Shown here: positions 30,982 through 44,388 of the stretch, piece by piece | Position numbering within the stretch: the first letter of the stretch is position 1 | Layout: each line of letters starts with the position of its first letter | Assembly (NCBI GenBank): GCA_036898135.1 | Contig: CM072512.1 | Location: 10,414,428-10,478,427, forward strand | Length of the DNA: 64,000 bases | Source: Oncomelania hupensis | Lineage: Eukaryota > Mollusca > Gastropoda > Littorinimorpha > Pomatiopsidae | Reading direction: 5' to 3' | Position numbers and translations under genes: made by a program | The notes under the pieces: generated by a model | Database searches by the model: none | What the model saw: the letters and a program-made list of their open reading frames with translations, nothing else | What the model was told of the DNA's origin: nothing

Positions 30982-31235
30982 TTGCGGTGCCTCTAGCTAC
31001 AAAAGCTACTTGTATACTAATAACCTACAGTTCAGTGACCTAAAGGGTGTCGGCGCAGCACTTGTGACATATTATGACATCACCATACTGACGTGCGCTG
31101 CCCATTGCGGAGCCGAAAGAGCCTGTGGCTTCTTCTTCTACCACAAGGACAGGAGGGAGTGTATAGCGAGTTCTTTTCATGGCAGTTTGTCTTTTGTCTC
31201 AGAAACTGGCTGGATCCTCTACACTCTCAATGATG
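30982..31235 (+). CDS. PAN/apple-like exon of a tectonin lectin gene (internal exon)
   Basis: The acceptor GCTTATTGCAG precedes 30982 and the donor GATG|GTGAGG follows 31235. The exon (254 nt) reads CGASSYKSYLYTNNLQFSDL, then LTCAAHCGAERACGFFFYHK and RRECIASS, ending GWILYTLNDG. The Cys spacing (LTCxxHC, ACGFFFY, REC) fits a PAN/apple or related small adhesive module. It leaves one base (G) that joins the AT of the next exon to make Asp, in phase with the tectonin exon 3.4 kb downstream. Upstream exons, including a signal peptide, are not visible; they would lie left of the LTR element or be missing. Likely role: extracellular ligand recognition (inference). Confidence 0.75.
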
Positions 31236-31385
31236 GTGAGGGCTTGCGAAAGTTCGTTGTTGTTGTTGTTTTACAGATATAGGCCTAAACTATTTGTGCC
31301 TATTTTATGTATAGGCTACAATGTTTTTACAAAAGCTCTCACACATACACACAAACTGACACTGTATTCTGCTAATAACAACAAA

Positions 31386-31516
<131 letters not shown>

Positions 31517-31531
31517 TTATGATAGAGAGAG

Positions 31532-34516
31532 GACGGAGGTGAAAAGTATGCTACTGATGGACAAATTAGCAAGATCCGCACGAGAAACAACATCGTCATA
31601 GGAACCTGGAATGTCAGGACCCTAACTGCGGAAGGAAAATTAGAAGAACTGGCCCACGAGCTGGACCACTATCGATGGAACGTTCTAGGTATCAGCGAAC
31701 TGCGCTGGAAAGGCCTAGGTGAAACAACGACTGACAAAGGCCACAAGCTCTATTTCAGCGGTAGAGATGACAGGCACGAACACGGCGTTGGATTCTTGGT
31801 CCACAAGAACATTCTAGCCACTGTCATGGGTTGCCGCCCAGTCTCCAGTAGACTCATTACCATCCGTCTGAGAGCAACCCCTTTCAACATTACCATCATC
31901 CAGGCCTATGCCCCAACATCAGACTATGAAGACAGCGAAGTGGAGGATTTTTATGAAAATATACAGGCGGTCCTTGACCAAGTGCCGAAGAAGGACATAG
32001 TCATAGTGCAAGGCGACTGGAATGCCAAGGTTGGCCAAGATGCGCACCACAACTGGGGAGACACATGCGGACCCCACTGCAACAACGAGACAAATGACAG
32101 GGGTCTGAGGCTATTGGAGTTTGCCAGATACAACAATCTGGTACTGGCAAACACGCTTGGTCTCCACAAAAAATCCAGACGATGGACATGGCACAGTCCC
32201 GGCGGGGAACATCACAACCAGATCGACTACATCATGGTCAAGAAACGCTTCAGATCAAGCATCAACATTGGCAGGACACGCACTTTTCCAGGAGCAGACA
32301 TTGGAAGTGACCACGATCTCGTGATGATGTCTTTCCGGCTCCATTTGAAGAGAGTAAATACAGCAAAGTGCACTAGGCTGAAGTTCGACCTGGACAAACT
32401 GCAAGACCCGGAGGTGGCAAAAATATTTCAGGCCACAATTGGAGGGAAATTTGCACCACTGCTTATTTTGGGGGCAGGCGAAGTAGATGTCAACACCATG
32501 ACCAATACCTTCAACTCAGCTGTAACAGATGCCGCCACTGAGATCCTTGGCAAGCACCGACCAAAGAAGAAGCCATGGATCACACCTGAACTTTTGGATC
32601 TGTGTGATAAACGAAGAGAGTTAAAAAAGAAAAAGAACACCTCACAGGGAGCTGATGTCTACCGAAAAATCAACAATGACATCCGAAAAGGCATGCGCAC
32701 AGCAAAGGAGAACTGGATAGAAGATCAATGCCAGGAAATAGAGAACAATCTGAACAAGAACAACAGCAAGAAGGCCTACCAGACTGTGAAGCGGCTGACA
32801 AGTGTTAAACAGCCCAAAGTCTCCACTATCCAAAGCAAGTCTGGCATTTGCCTTACAGAAGAACAAGAAGTCTTGGACAGATGGACAGAGTACTGCTCTG
32901 ACCTTTACAACCATACACCAAATGGAGACCCATCAGTCCTAGCATGTCCCGAGAGCAGAGAAGAAGAAGAAATCCTCCCAATTCTCCGGGAAGAAGTTGA
33001 GGCAGCAGTGCAATCGCTGAAGAAAGGGAAGTCAGCGGGAGTGGACAACATACCAGCGGAACTGCTACAAGCAGGAGGAGAAGCGATGACTGATGCTCTC
33101 ACCATTATCTGCAACAAGATCTGGCAGAGTGGGGAATGGCCTACACCATGGACCCAGTCGCTTGTCATCACTCTTCCCAAAAAAGGTAACCTTCAGGAGT
33201 GTGAAAATTACCGCACCATCAGCCTCATCAGCCATCCCAGCAAGGTCCTCCTGAAAATAATACTCAACAGGTTGAAACCACAAGCTGAACAAATCATAGC
33301 TGAAGAACAAGCAGGATTCATGGCAGGGCGAAGTACCACTGAACAGATTTTCAACCTCAGAATAATCTGTGAGAAATACCTACAGCACCAACAACATCTA
33401 TATCATGTGTTCATAGACTTCAAGAAGGCATTTGACCGAGTCTGGCATGCAGCTCTATGGGCAACCATGAAAGTGTACAACATCAGCCCTAAAATTATAG
33501 AAGTCATCAAAAGCCTGTATGACAAGGCTACCAGTGCAGTCCTCCATAACAGCGTCATCGGGAACTGGTTCAGAACAACAATCGGTGTGCGTCAAGGATG
33601 CCTACTCTCTCCAACACTCTTCAACATCTTCCTAGAGCGCATCATGTCAGATGCTCTTGCAGATCACGAAGGCACAGTCAGCATAGGGGGCAGAGCAATC
33701 TCCAATCTTCGTTTTGCGGATGATATTGATGGATTGGCTGGAGAGGAACAAGAACTTGAACAGCTTGTACAGAGGCTTGACACCACCTCCAGAGCTTATG
33801 GAATGGAAATAAGTGCAGAGAAGACCAAAATGATGACCAACAACACCAATGGCATCAACACGGACATCAAAGTACAAGGCCAATCCCTCAACACAGTGCA
33901 CAGCTTCAAATATTTAGGAGCCATTGTGTCAGACAATGGGTCTCGACAGGAAGTCCTCTCCAGGATCGCACAAACAACTGCTGCCCTGACAAGGTTGAAG
34001 CCCATTTGGAAAGACAGAACCATCAGTCTACATTCCAAAGTAAGACTGCTGCGCTCTCTGGTCATCTCCATCTTCCTATATGCTTGCGAAGCATGGACCC
34101 TCACAGCAGATCTCCAACGAAGAATACAAAGCATGGAGATGAGGTGCTACAGAAGACTTCTGTGCATTTCCTATACCCAACACATCACCAACGTTGAAGT
34201 CCGACAGACCATCACACAAGCCATTGGACAACACGATGACCTGCTCACAGTGGTGAAGAAACGGAAACTCCGATGGTATGGCCACGTCACCAGATCATCA
34301 GGCCTTGCAAAGACCATTCTGCAAGGCACAGTGCAAGGAGGTAGAAGAAGGGGGAGACCGAAAAAGAGGTGGGAGGACAACATTCGAGAATGGACTGGTT
34401 TGACACTGAGCGAAGCCATGAGGGCTGCTGAGGACAGAGAAAGATGGAGTATGCTGGTTAAGCGATCATCTGTGGTGCCCCTACGACCTTCGGGTTATGG
34501 GACAGGATAGGAGGAT

Positions 34517-34518
<2 letters not shown>
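31532..34518 (+). mobile_element. RTE-like LINE copy 3, inside the lectin intron
   Basis: 5' truncated at GACGGAGGTGAAAAG, complete at the 3' end with (GGATA)n. Perfect TSDs GATAGAGAGAG at 31521-31531 and 34519-34529. Very close to copy 1 in sequence (its protein shares the variants CISYTQ and NVEVRQ), so copies 1 and 3 are close relatives. Confidence 0.93.
31535..34510 (+). CDS. Endonuclease-reverse transcriptase, RTE copy 3
   Basis: One open frame of about 990 codons. It covers all endonuclease motifs ([41 protein letters not shown]), the RT ([16 protein letters not shown]) and [14 protein letters not shown]; only the unrecognised ~100-residue N-terminal extension is missing. No ATG opens the frame at its 5' end, so an intact protein is unlikely unless translated from an internal start. 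It is transcribed in the same direction as the host gene and so would be part of its pre-mRNA. The stop lies in the tail. Confidence 0.88.
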   Translation, partial: GGEKYATDGQISKIRTRNNIVIGTWNVRTLTAEGKLEELAHELDHYRWNVLGISELRWKGLGETTTDKGHKLYFSGRDDRHEHGVGFLVHKNILATVMGCRPVSSRLITIRLRATPFNITIIQAYAPTSDYEDSEVEDFYENIQAVLDQVPKKDIVIVQGDWNAKVGQDAHHNWGDTCGPHCNNETNDRGLRLLEFARYNNLVLANTLGLHKKSRRWTWHSPGGEHHNQIDYIMVKKRFRSSINIGRTRTFPGADIGSDHDLVMMSFRLHLKRVNTAKCTRLKFDLDKLQDPEVAKIFQATIGGKFAPLLILGAGEVDVNTMTNTFNSAVTDAATEILGKHRPKKKPWITPELLDLCDKRRELKKKKNTSQGADVYRKINNDIRKGMRTAKENWIEDQCQEIENNLNKNNSKKAYQTVKRLTSVKQPKVSTIQSKSGICLTEEQEVLDRWTEYCSDLYNHTPNGDPSVLACPESREEEEILPILREEVEAAVQSLKKGKSAGVDNIPAELLQAGGEAMTDALTIICNKIWQSGEWPTPWTQSLVITLPKKGNLQECENYRTISLISHPSKVLLKIILNRLKPQAEQIIAEEQAGFMAGRSTTEQIFNLRIICEKYLQHQQHLYHVFIDFKKAFDRVWHAALWATMKVYNISPKIIEVIKSLYDKATSAVLHNSVIGNWFRTTIGVRQGCLLSPTLFNIFLERIMSDALADHEGTVSIGGRAISNLRFADDIDGLAGEEQELEQLVQRLDTTSRAYGMEISAEKTKMMTNNTNGINTDIKVQGQSLNTVHSFKYLGAIVSDNGSRQEVLSRIAQTTAALTRLKPIWKDRTISLHSKVRLLRSLVISIFLYACEAWTLTADLQRRIQSMEMRCYRRLLCISYTQHITNVEVRQTITQAIGQHDDLLTVVKKRKLRWYGHVTRSSGLAKTILQGTVQGGRRRGRPKKRWEDNIREWTGLTLSEAMRAAEDRERWSMLVKRSSVVPLRPSGYGTG

Positions 34519-34608
<90 letters not shown>
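34519..34608. repeat. (GA)n microsatellite
   Basis: About 40 GA units starting within the downstream TSD of LINE copy 3. Confidence 0.93.
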
Positions 34609-34611
<3 letters not shown>

Positions 34612-34647
34612 GGAAATTTCATAATAATATTTCGTGTCTGTCCACAG

Positions 34648-35486
34648 ATACCGTCCAACAAGAAAGCGACGCAAGTAACATCTGCTCTGCGATGCCAGTG
34701 GACGGTTGTTGGACCCACATCACCGGCGACCTATCGCACGTCTCTGTGGGGCCGGCAGGGATGTGGGCAACCAACATCTACAATGAGATTTGGCACAGAC
34801 TTGGCACCTATCAAGCGCCGCAGTCCGCGGGTTATGCTTTTAGCAAGGTAGAGGGAAGCAAGCTCATGGTGGACGTAGGCTCAGACATAGTATGGGGCGT
34901 GAACAGTGGCCAGATGTACTACTCCCGAAACGGCATCTCGGCAAATAACTCACCGGGTTCCAACTGGATCCATCAGGGGACGGGGCTGTCGTGGGTCAGC
35001 GTCAGTCCTTCAGGCAGCCTGTGGGGAGTGGACACGTCTGGCAACCTGGTGCACCGCCGCGACTCCTCCAACGCTCTGCCTCACGGCACGGCCTGGGACG
35101 TCACCATGACTACTGCGGGGCTGCGAGTGGACGCCGGACATGCCGGGGTGTGGGCGCTGGACCAGAGCGGACGGCTGTTCTACCGAAACGGCACGTACGG
35201 CGACACGGGCGTGTCGGGCATGGAGTGGGTGGCGGTGAGAGGTCCACAGGGAACTGTGACCAGCGTGTCGGTAGGGACGAGCGTGGTGGTGGTGGTGGAC
35301 GACGCAGGGCGCATCTGGATCAGGACGGGCCTGGGACTCTACACGCCTGGCGGCCTGGCCTGGACACGCCTCACTGGATACCGGAAGCAGGTGGAGGTCT
35401 ACGAGACGGATCAGTTCATTGTCCTATGGGGAGTCGATTTTACTCTTCCTGGTCAACAAATTTACACCACAGTACTGACTAAATAA
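34648..35486 (+). CDS. Tectonin beta-propeller lectin domain, last exon
   Basis: The acceptor CTGTCCACAG precedes 34648; the exon starts AT to complete an Asp codon with the PAN exon. About 279 codons. After a short linker ([17 protein letters not shown]) come five to six tectonin (TECPR) repeats: [100 protein letters not shown] and a final W-rich LWGVDF. The family (tachylectin-1, fish-egg lectin, tectonins) binds carbohydrates or bacterial lipopolysaccharide in innate immunity. Potential N-glycosylation at RNGTYG. It is GC-rich compared with its surroundings, as expected for a conserved exon. The stop TAA overlaps an AATAAA (35482-35487). Confidence 0.88.
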
Positions 35487-35534
35487 ACGCCAACACATTT
35501 TACACACACAAACACACATTTTAAAAAATTAGTT

Positions 35535-35626
35535 GTTGTTTTTAAATAATAAGAAGAAAGAAGAAGAAGAAGAGGGGGAAGAGGAGGAGGAGGAGGAAGA
35601 AGAAGAAGAAGAAGAAGAAGAAGAAG

Positions 35627-35676
<50 letters not shown>

Positions 35677-35682
35677 CCACAA
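35535..35682. repeat. (GAA)n(CAA)n microsatellite in the lectin 3' flank
   Basis: AAGAAG/GGAGGA then (CAA)n at about 35627-35677. Probably in the 3' UTR or just past it; another AATAAA lies near 36017. All translations of it are low complexity. Confidence 0.85.
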
Positions 35683-35689
35683 GATGAAG

Positions 35690-37020
35690 TTCTGTGAGAT
35701 AGACCAATGATCTGATAGTGTATTGCTTCCACTACAGCGGTATGTTGAGCGAGAGTAGTTTGTGGTAAACATACTCCTGGACGTACAGGAAGCCACTTCA
35801 TGTCTATGACAGAGTCCAAATTATGGTTTTAATACAATGTTAAAAATGTACCACAGTTGTGGGAATTGATGTAACGTCTTAACAAGTTTGAGAAGCGTAT
35901 TACAGTTTTTGTGAAATTTTATAACAAGAAACAGGAACTAAGAAGTAAAACAAGAAATATGGTTGTTGATTATAATTATGGGAGTAGGTTGTAAAGGACA
36001 TTTATGAAGCATAAATATAAATAAAGAGATTGATAGGTTTGATTATTCAGCAATATGGAGTTATTTGCGTAATACATTGTTAAATATTAAGAGATGTGAA
36101 GGTGATTACAAGTAATGTGTAGAAATAGTAGTGTTGAGGGTAGGTGAGTGTTTGAAAGTGAAAAGGTAGGTAGTGAGGAAATGTATTAGTGTGGGAAAGT
36201 AATGTATAATCAAAGATAGAGGAAAGACGTGGAGTATGGCTAATGTAGTTCTGTTTTACCTTTAACCTCGCGTAGCCAGTATGATAATGAATGGAACTCC
36301 ACAGAACGGTATAAGGACGATAGGCGATATTGAGACGGTTTTGGAAATTTTCTTGCAATTAATATTAATAAGAGAAAAAACGCATGCCCATATAGATTTT
36401 AAAAAATAAATATTGATGATTGCACAGTTGACCAATCAATATTAAGTTGGGAGGCATAATGTTGAGACTGGATACCCATTATCTATATATATAAATTGCT
36501 TAGCCGGAAGTCCTTCTTCGCCTCTACTGTAAAGTTTGTCCGGTATGGACGCTGATCTGGGCAGGTGCTGGGCGCTGCGGATCGGCCTGCTGTGCGCTCA
36601 AAACCCGCGAAATCTTTATAGCCGACATTTCCTTACCGAGCGTTTAACCGTTTCTGAGATAAATAAATAAACAAAATGTCCACAAACTGCAATAGCCTAA
36701 TTCCGCGCGCTTTCGAATCAACCCGGCCGTGCCAAGAACGTGCCGTTCCGTAATACCAACAAATTTTGTTTTATTTCCATTCAAAACACCTTTGCACTCA
36801 TGTCACCAATATTACAAAATTTTGTGTTTAACTAATTAAATTTGATTAATTAAAATTCGATTCGAGGTTTCAGCATGTTTTCCCATATAAACCAAAAAAT
36901 TGATGGTATTGGTACCCAAGTTCAAATCTCCCGCGGGCCATATTTTTTTCATTTTTATTTTTTTTACACTACAATATGGATATTTTTCTTTTTAAATTAG
37001 GGTTTTTACTTTTAACTTAT
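35690..37020. other. Non-coding stretch
   Basis: No gene, tRNA-like box or known repeat recognised. A slightly GC-richer island at about 36500-36640 has no open frame of note. Confidence 0.5.
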
Positions 37021-37394
<374 letters not shown>

Positions 37395-37399
37395 AGGAT

Positions 37400-37875
37400 C
37401 GGGATGGGTTGGTACGTGTAGGTAAAAGGGGGCTACGGGTAGGTTTAAAGGGGCATGGGTAGGCATAACGGGGATATGGGTATATATAAGGGGGTATGGT
37501 GATGGTCGATTCCTTTCATCCATACCTGCGAAACGGTCAACGGGGAAGTATCACGGAGGGTACAGGTAGGTTACAAGGGGGGTACGGAAGGTATCAAGGG
37601 GGTATGGGGAGGTATCAAGTGGGTTCGGGGAGGTATCAAGAGCCTGAGGGTATGGTGAGGCATCATGGGGGGACGGGGAGATATCAGGGGGGGGGGGTAT
37701 GGTGAGGTATCAAGGGGGATATGGGGAGGTATCATCAATGGGGTACAGGGAGGTATCAAGGGGGATAAGGATAGGTATCAATGGGGGTACGGGGAGGTAT
37801 CAATGGGGGTACATGGAGGTATCAAGGAAGGTACAATGAGGTATCAAGGAGGGTACGGGGGTATTATAAAGCAGG
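37400..37875 (+). repeat. G-rich ~20 bp minisatellite
   Basis: Degenerate GGTATCAAGGGGGTACGGGG units repeated about twenty times. Many runs of three to nine G could form G-quadruplexes on the plus strand. Gly/Tyr/Gln-rich open frames come from this. Confidence 0.88.
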
Positions 37876-38220
37876 GGTGCAGTGCTTCATCATTCGACCC
37901 CTGCAAGTAAACTATTGCAATCATTTCAGTGCATTTTTAATGTTTAATGCTCAGTTATGTGTGCTACACTGTTCCAGTGTGCTTCTAAATTGTCTATAAA
38001 AAAATGTCCGTTTACGGTCACCTGACCAACCCTGTACATTTTGCACCAACCCTAATTTTATTTTTCAAAAAACATAAAAATACAATAATAATGTGAAGAT
38101 ACTTTTAGAAGCCAAGGCAAAATCGTCCAAATGAAACTCGCAGACAACAGTTGTCTCTCTGTCTACATTTTAAACAGCAACCTGTGTACCGAGGCTTGCC
38201 AGGGTACAAAACCACTAGTA

Positions 38221-38897
<677 letters not shown>

Positions 38898-39257
38898 TTT
38901 CTACATGTTCGTGTTGATTTAGACATGCCAATATGTTTTAAATTGTAGTTTTATTTAATATTTAATGTTGTAAGTAGTTATGATAAAGATGTTTTTTAAC
39001 CTCTATTTTAATTTGGATTAATTTTTTGTTGTAGTAAGTGTGTGATTTGTTTTCATTAGGAGTGCAAATTAGCATACTGATGGCTCTTTTGTATTAATTT
39101 TTATTAATTCATTTGTATTTGTTAGGGATTAGAAATATAGTTAGAATTGTATATGTTAAATTACTGTACTCTGTAATGTATTCAGAGATTATAAAGAGTT
39201 CTTTTTATAAGCTTTCTTGAATTTATTTTTGTATATAGCAATAAGTTACATTTTGTT

Positions 39258-39293
39258 TTGGATCTGGGGACCCGGCCGGGTCCCCGGATCCAA
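39258..39293. repeat. Near-perfect 36 bp palindrome
   Basis: TTGGATC, then GGGGACCCGGCCGGGTCCCC, then GATCCAA: an inverted repeat centred at 39275/39276 with one mismatched pair (T against G). Very GC-rich in AT-rich surroundings. Confidence 0.9.
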
Positions 39294-39304
39294 GGCGGCT
39301 CCCA

Positions 39305-39412
39305 GAAAACGATCTTAGGGTAAGCGCAGTGCCTCGACGATTAGGGTAAGGCAGTGCCTCGACGATTAGGGTAAGGCAGTGCGCTCGAAACGGGTTAGGG
39401 TTAGGGTTAGCG
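39305..39412 (+). repeat. Interstitial telomere-like sequence with 25 bp repeat
   Basis: Three ~25 bp units of GATTAGGGTAAGGCAGTGCC(TCGAC) lead into GGGTTAGGGTTAGGGTTAG at 39392-39410. Confidence 0.85.
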
Positions 39413-39480
39413 GTCCGTCTACAAGTGATAAATTACATGCAATTATAGTGGGGGTACCCAAAAGCAAGGGGGTATATCTA

Positions 39481-40951
39481 TGCTACTGATGGACAAATTA
39501 GCAAGATCCGCACGAGAAACAACATCGTCATAGGAACCTGGAATGTCAGGACCCTAACTGCGGAAGGAAAATTAGAAGAACTGGCCCACGAGCTGGACCA
39601 CTATCGATGGAACGTTCTAGGTATCAGCGAACTGCGCTGGAAAGGCCTAGGTGAAACAACGACTGACAAAGGCCACAAGCTCTATTTCAGCGGTAGAGAT
39701 GACAGGCACGAACACGGCGTTGGATTCTTGGTCCACAAGAACATTCTAGCCACTGTCATGGGTTGCCGCCCAGTCTCCAGTAGACTCATTACCATCCGTC
39801 TGAGAGCAACCCCTTTCAACATTACCATCATCCAGGCCTATGCTCCAACATCAGACTATGAAGACAGCGAAGTGGAGGATTTTTATGAAAATATACAGGC
39901 GGCCCTTGACCAAGTGCCGAAGAAGGACATAGTCATAGTGCAAGGCGACTGGAATGCCAAGGTTGGCCAAGATGCGCACCACAACTGGGGAGACACATGC
40001 GGACCCCACTGCAACAACGAGACAAATGACAGGGGTCTGAGGCTATTGGAGTTTGCCAGATACAACAATCTGGTACTGGCAAACACGCTTGGTCTCCACA
40101 AAAAATCCAGACGATGGACATGGCACAGTCCCGGCGGGGAACATCACAACCAGATCGACTACATCATGGTCAAGAAACGCTTCAGATCAAGCATCAACAT
40201 TGGCAGGACACGCACTTTTCCAGGAGCAGACATTGGAAGTGACCACGATCTCGTGATGATGTCTTTCCGGCTCCATTTGAAGAGAGTAAATACAGCAAAG
40301 TGCACTAGGCTGAAGTTCGACCTGGACAAACTGCAAGACCCGGAGGTGGCAAAAATATTTCAGGCCACAATTGGAGGGAAATTTGCACCACTGCTTAATT
40401 TTGGGGCAGGCGAAGTAGATGTCAACTCCATGACCAATACCTTCAACTCAGCTGTAACAGATGCCGCCACTGAGATCCTTGGCAAGCACCGACCAAAGAA
40501 GAAGCCGTGGATCACACCTGAACTTTTGGATCTGTGTGATAAACGAAGAGAGTTAAAAAAGAAAAAGAACACCTCACAGGGAGCTGATGTCTACCGAAAA
40601 ATCAACAATGACATCCGAAAAGGCATGCGCACAGCAAAGGAGAACTGGATAGAAGATCAATGCCAGGAAATAGAGAACAATCTGAACAAGAACAACAGCA
40701 AGAAGGCCTACCAGACTGTGAAGCGGCTGACAAGTGTTAAACAGCCCAAAGTCTCCACTATCCAAAGCAAGTCTGGCATTTGCCTTACAGAAGAACAAGA
40801 AGTCTTGGACAGATGGACAGAGTACTGTTCTGACCTTTACAACCATACACCAAATGGAGACCCATCAGTTCTAGCATGTCCCGAGAGCAGAGAAGAAGAA
40901 GAAATCCTCCCAATTCTCGGGAAGAAGTTGAGGCAGCAGTGCAATCGCTGA
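39481..40951 (+). pseudogene. Endonuclease-RT fragment of RTE copy 4
   Basis: Open from the 5' truncation through the whole endonuclease ([41 protein letters not shown]) to the RT N-terminus. One C is lost near 40918 (ATTCTCGGGAAG against ATTCTCCGGGAAG in the other copies), shifting the frame to a stop at 40951. The catalytic RT boxes are absent. A few substitutions ([14 protein letters not shown]) distinguish it. Confidence 0.9.
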
Positions 40952-40994
40952 AGAAAGGGAAGTCAGCGGGAGTGGACAACATACCAGCGGAACG

Positions 40995-41651
40995 CAAACT
41001 TGTTTTTTCCAACCTAGTTCCAGTCATTCGCCCAAAAAGGCAATCACCGAAGTCGAACGAAGCTCTCCGATGTGTTACGAAATGATGCTTGCATGACTAC
41101 GACTAGTTGACATTAAAATGCTCGCTGGTGCTTCTAATTCTGTTCGATTTACACAGATTAGCATTTCGCAACGGTATACTTTGTTAATATGAGCATAATT
41201 ATTATCGACCATAGTTAATAGTTGCGTTTCTTGATTTGCATTTTGTTAGTTCTAAGCAGTAGGCTAATAATAGCATGCCCCATTTCCTGCCTAGAACCAA
41301 GTAGACACTGTTATACAGTATACATAGGCTTAATCTACATTATATATTATAAGTCAGTCTCCGCGCAGCGAAGAAGCTCACTAGCTGAATATAATTATTT
41401 GACCTGTATTGTTTATTTTATACGTAAATAAATGTATAAACTATATCTATTCTAATTAATAATATTTAGACCTATAATTTATAATATTCGAATCTTTAAA
41501 TTTCCGGAGAAGGACGAGTAGGGTAAACAATTTTTTTTAATAACTCGAGATCAGAGTTAAATTAATAGCTAGTTAGTTATTCATTGCTTACAGGGTCCAG
41601 CGGACTGCAAAGAGTCGAATCAGGACCACAAAATCAAGACCACAACTTCGC

Positions 41652-41722
<71 letters not shown>

Positions 41723-41789
41723 TAGTTATTTAGTTAAATCTTTAATTTATTTGTTTTGTTTGTTAGTTATTATTATTATTATTAGTATT

Positions 41790-41864
<75 letters not shown>

Positions 41865-42013
41865 GCAGAAGTTGGGTGTAACCCGAAATATTCAGATGGT
41901 GTTACTGGTTATTTTTTCTTATAGATTTAATAAAGTTTTCAGATGACTTATGGAAATGTCCGCCAGCCACGCAACATTTTTTTAATACGTGTTTCTCATT
42001 AAAATACATCAAA
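40995..42013. other. Unrelated DNA inside RTE copy 4
   Basis: It contains a fragment of the SINE-like 3' end at 41594-41640 (minus: GGTCCTGATTCGACTC and GTCCGCTGGACC), (AGT)n at 41643-41721 and (ATT)n at 41767-41864. No gene seen. Confidence 0.7.
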
Positions 42014-42079
42014 CTGGTTAAACGATCATCTGTGGTGCCCCTACGACCTTCGGGTTATGGGACAGGATAGGAGGATATA

Positions 42080-43200
42080 TATATACTGTTCTATTTTTTG
42101 TATAACAGTTGTTGGTCGTTTTCTTTAATCGTTCATGGTTGCTCTTCTTGTCGCTTATGCTGTTTGAGGTTGGTATTTATAGTTAGTGTTAGTAGTCCTG
42201 ATTGTGATGTAGCATTTAGTTTAGATATTTAAAAATTTTTTGTTCACAAGCGATATTTTTTTCATTTTTCTTTATCATCATCCCCCCACAGTTTATGTCG
42301 CGTCGCGTGCAGCAGACAGTCTGTCGCTCACCCAACGGGTTCACGAACCGCGTGCCGCGCGATCTTTTTTTTCTTCTAGTGTTTTTCGTTCTTAATTATG
42401 TTGCTTGTGCTAACAATGTGCATAAAAACTGCATACAGTACTTTTTTTCTTCTCCCAAATTTACTTTGTACAGTTACTTGTATCTTGACTTTAAACAAGC
42501 TGCATTGAGTGTTTGTTTATGTTTTATACGATGAATATCTTGTTTGTTTTGCTGTTTTTAAAAAAAGTGTAATGATTCTTAATGTTGTTTGATTATTATG
42601 TTTTCGAATGCCTATTGGAAATTATTTTTATAGTTTGTTAAATATTTGTATTTGGCAGTTGAACGTTTTTACTATTGCTAAGTCATGTACCCATACATTA
42701 ACTAAAACGTTATCTCCCAAAACACTTTTAATGGGTTGCATGTGGTTTTATACGGGCTCAACTAATGACTTTATAATTATGTTACGATTTTTTTCTTCTT
42801 TCCAATTTGTTCCCCAGTTTGTAGACGTCATGTTTTTAAATAATCATTTTAAATGCTGTCGACATTTGCGGTGCTTGTAAAGATTTGTTATGTAATTGTT
42901 ATTTTATTATAATCCGTTTCAATAACTAAATTGCAATTAAAATTTTTTTTTAAAGTTTTCTTTTGTTGATTTTGCATGCGAAGTGTATCCATTGTTTTAA
43001 TTGTTGAAGGGTATTATCGGTATTAAACACACACAAAAATAACTTTAAAAAAACTATATCTGAGACATCTTTACACGTAGAACGGTTTTAATTGCTCCGT
43101 GATGTTTATATATTTTTTTCTATTAGATGTCTTTTCACGTTGAGCAGTTCCTGAAGTACTCCGTGCCATATTTGGTCGATTCCCAGTGTCCAATGTCGTT
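42080..43200. other. Mostly non-coding; one possible exon
   Basis: A polypyrimidine/AG site (CATCCCCCCACAG) at about 42280-42292 precedes a GC-rich open stretch, 42295-42365, reading MSRRVQQTVCRSPNGFTNRV. This then runs into an AT-rich tail. No family recognised. The rest shows nothing. Confidence 0.25.
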
Positions 43201-43204
43201 TACT

Positions 43205-44388
43205 TGTTGAGTTGCTTTCGCAAATACGTCAGCAGCGTGTTGTGATCGAGGGAGCTTCCTCAAAACCTGTTGCAATAGAATCCGGTGTTCCTCGAGGTTC
43301 AGTCCTCGGACCTAGTCTCTTCTTGCTGTATATAGACGGTCTGCCAGAAAACCTGTCCTCTACTGCCCGACTATTTGCAGACGGCACTATGTATCACAAA
43401 GCCACTGACTCCCTTGCCGATCAGAAAGACCTTCAGGTTGATCTAGACCGTCTAGCAGATTGGGAGCAAAGGTGGCTGATGAGCTTTCACCCGAACAAGT
43501 GTCGGACACTACGTGTTACGGGGAAAAGAAAGCCCCTGCCCTGTGCATATCATCTCTATGGCCACACCCTAATCACGTTAGAAGAGGCAAAATACCTGGG
43601 GGTCATCCTTGCAAGCGACCTACAGTGGGGCACCCATATCAACAACGCCACAAGAAGGCAAACCGTCCTCTGGGTTTCGTCAGAAGAAACCTCAAAATTG
43701 GCTCCCGAACTATTAAGCAGCGTGTCTGCATCTCCCTTGTGCGACCGATCTTGGAATCTGCAAGCCCCGTACGTGTGTGATAGGTACACAAGCAAGGACA
43801 CTCAACGCTTGGAGGTCGTGCAACGCCGGGCTGCTCGCTGAGTTGTCCGCCGCTATCGTCAAACCTCCAGCGTTGACGAAATGCTTGAGCACCTACAGTG
43901 GCCCACCCTCAAGTATCACTGCCGCCTAGCCCTCCTATGCTAGTTTTACAAGCAAAACCACGGTCTCGTCAACATCCTCCCCAACCCCTCACACACCCAC
44001 CCACCCACCCCAAAAAAATCCGTCAGTCGCATTCAGACATGTGCCAGATGCCCTCTTGCAGAACACTGTATAGACAACAATCCTTCCTCCCTTGGGCCAT
44101 TGCCGAGTGGAACTCCCTTCCAGAAGAGACTGTCAGCATTCCAACCCTGGAAGAGTTTAAATTAAGAATATAATCCTCCCCCCTCCCCCCTCCTCCAAAT
44201 CTCACCCCCTTCCACCAAGACCGCACTCTTCCCACCACACATATCTCCCTCCCTCCCACTCTTAAGCTGATCATCCGGGCAGCACCTTACACTTACCTGT
44301 ATTCTCTTATTAAACGCAAAACCCCTGTATGTCTACATAATCTTCAGAAAGCTGAAGGCGACAGTCAAGAAGAAGAAGAAGAAGAAGA
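43205..44388 (+). mobile_element. Decayed Jockey/CR1-type LINE fragment
   Basis: It encodes an RT middle: AIESGVPRGSVLGPSLFLLY, LPENLSSTARLFADGTMY (second catalytic Asp changed to Gly: FADG), a thumb-like LADWEQRWLMSFHPNKCRTL and YLGVILASDLQW, then frames break. A later frame has SFLPWAIAEWNSLPEETVSI near the C-terminus. It ends with a CTTCAGAAAGCTGAAG hairpin and a (GAA)n tail at 44368-44388. It lacks the 5' half. Confidence 0.85.

Larger units (their letters stand above)
39478..42075 (+). mobile_element. RTE-like LINE copy 4, internally replaced
   Basis: The 5' part (39478-40994) matches copies 1-3 from CTACTGATGGACAAATTAGC to the RT motif GVDNIPAE. The last ~60 bp of the LINE (GGTTAAACGATCATCTGTGG to the GGATAGGAGGATA tail) lie at 42014-42075. 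About 1.9 kb of LINE is missing and 1.0 kb of unrelated DNA sits in its place. Short TATAT-type sequence at both outer ends is compatible with a TSD, so this looks like one insertion altered later. Confidence 0.8.

Noticed and set aside
34991..35482. 163-codon alternative frame in the tectonin exon
   Set aside because: Out of frame with the tectonin repeats and the splice phase; Gly/Arg-rich because the exon is GC-rich.
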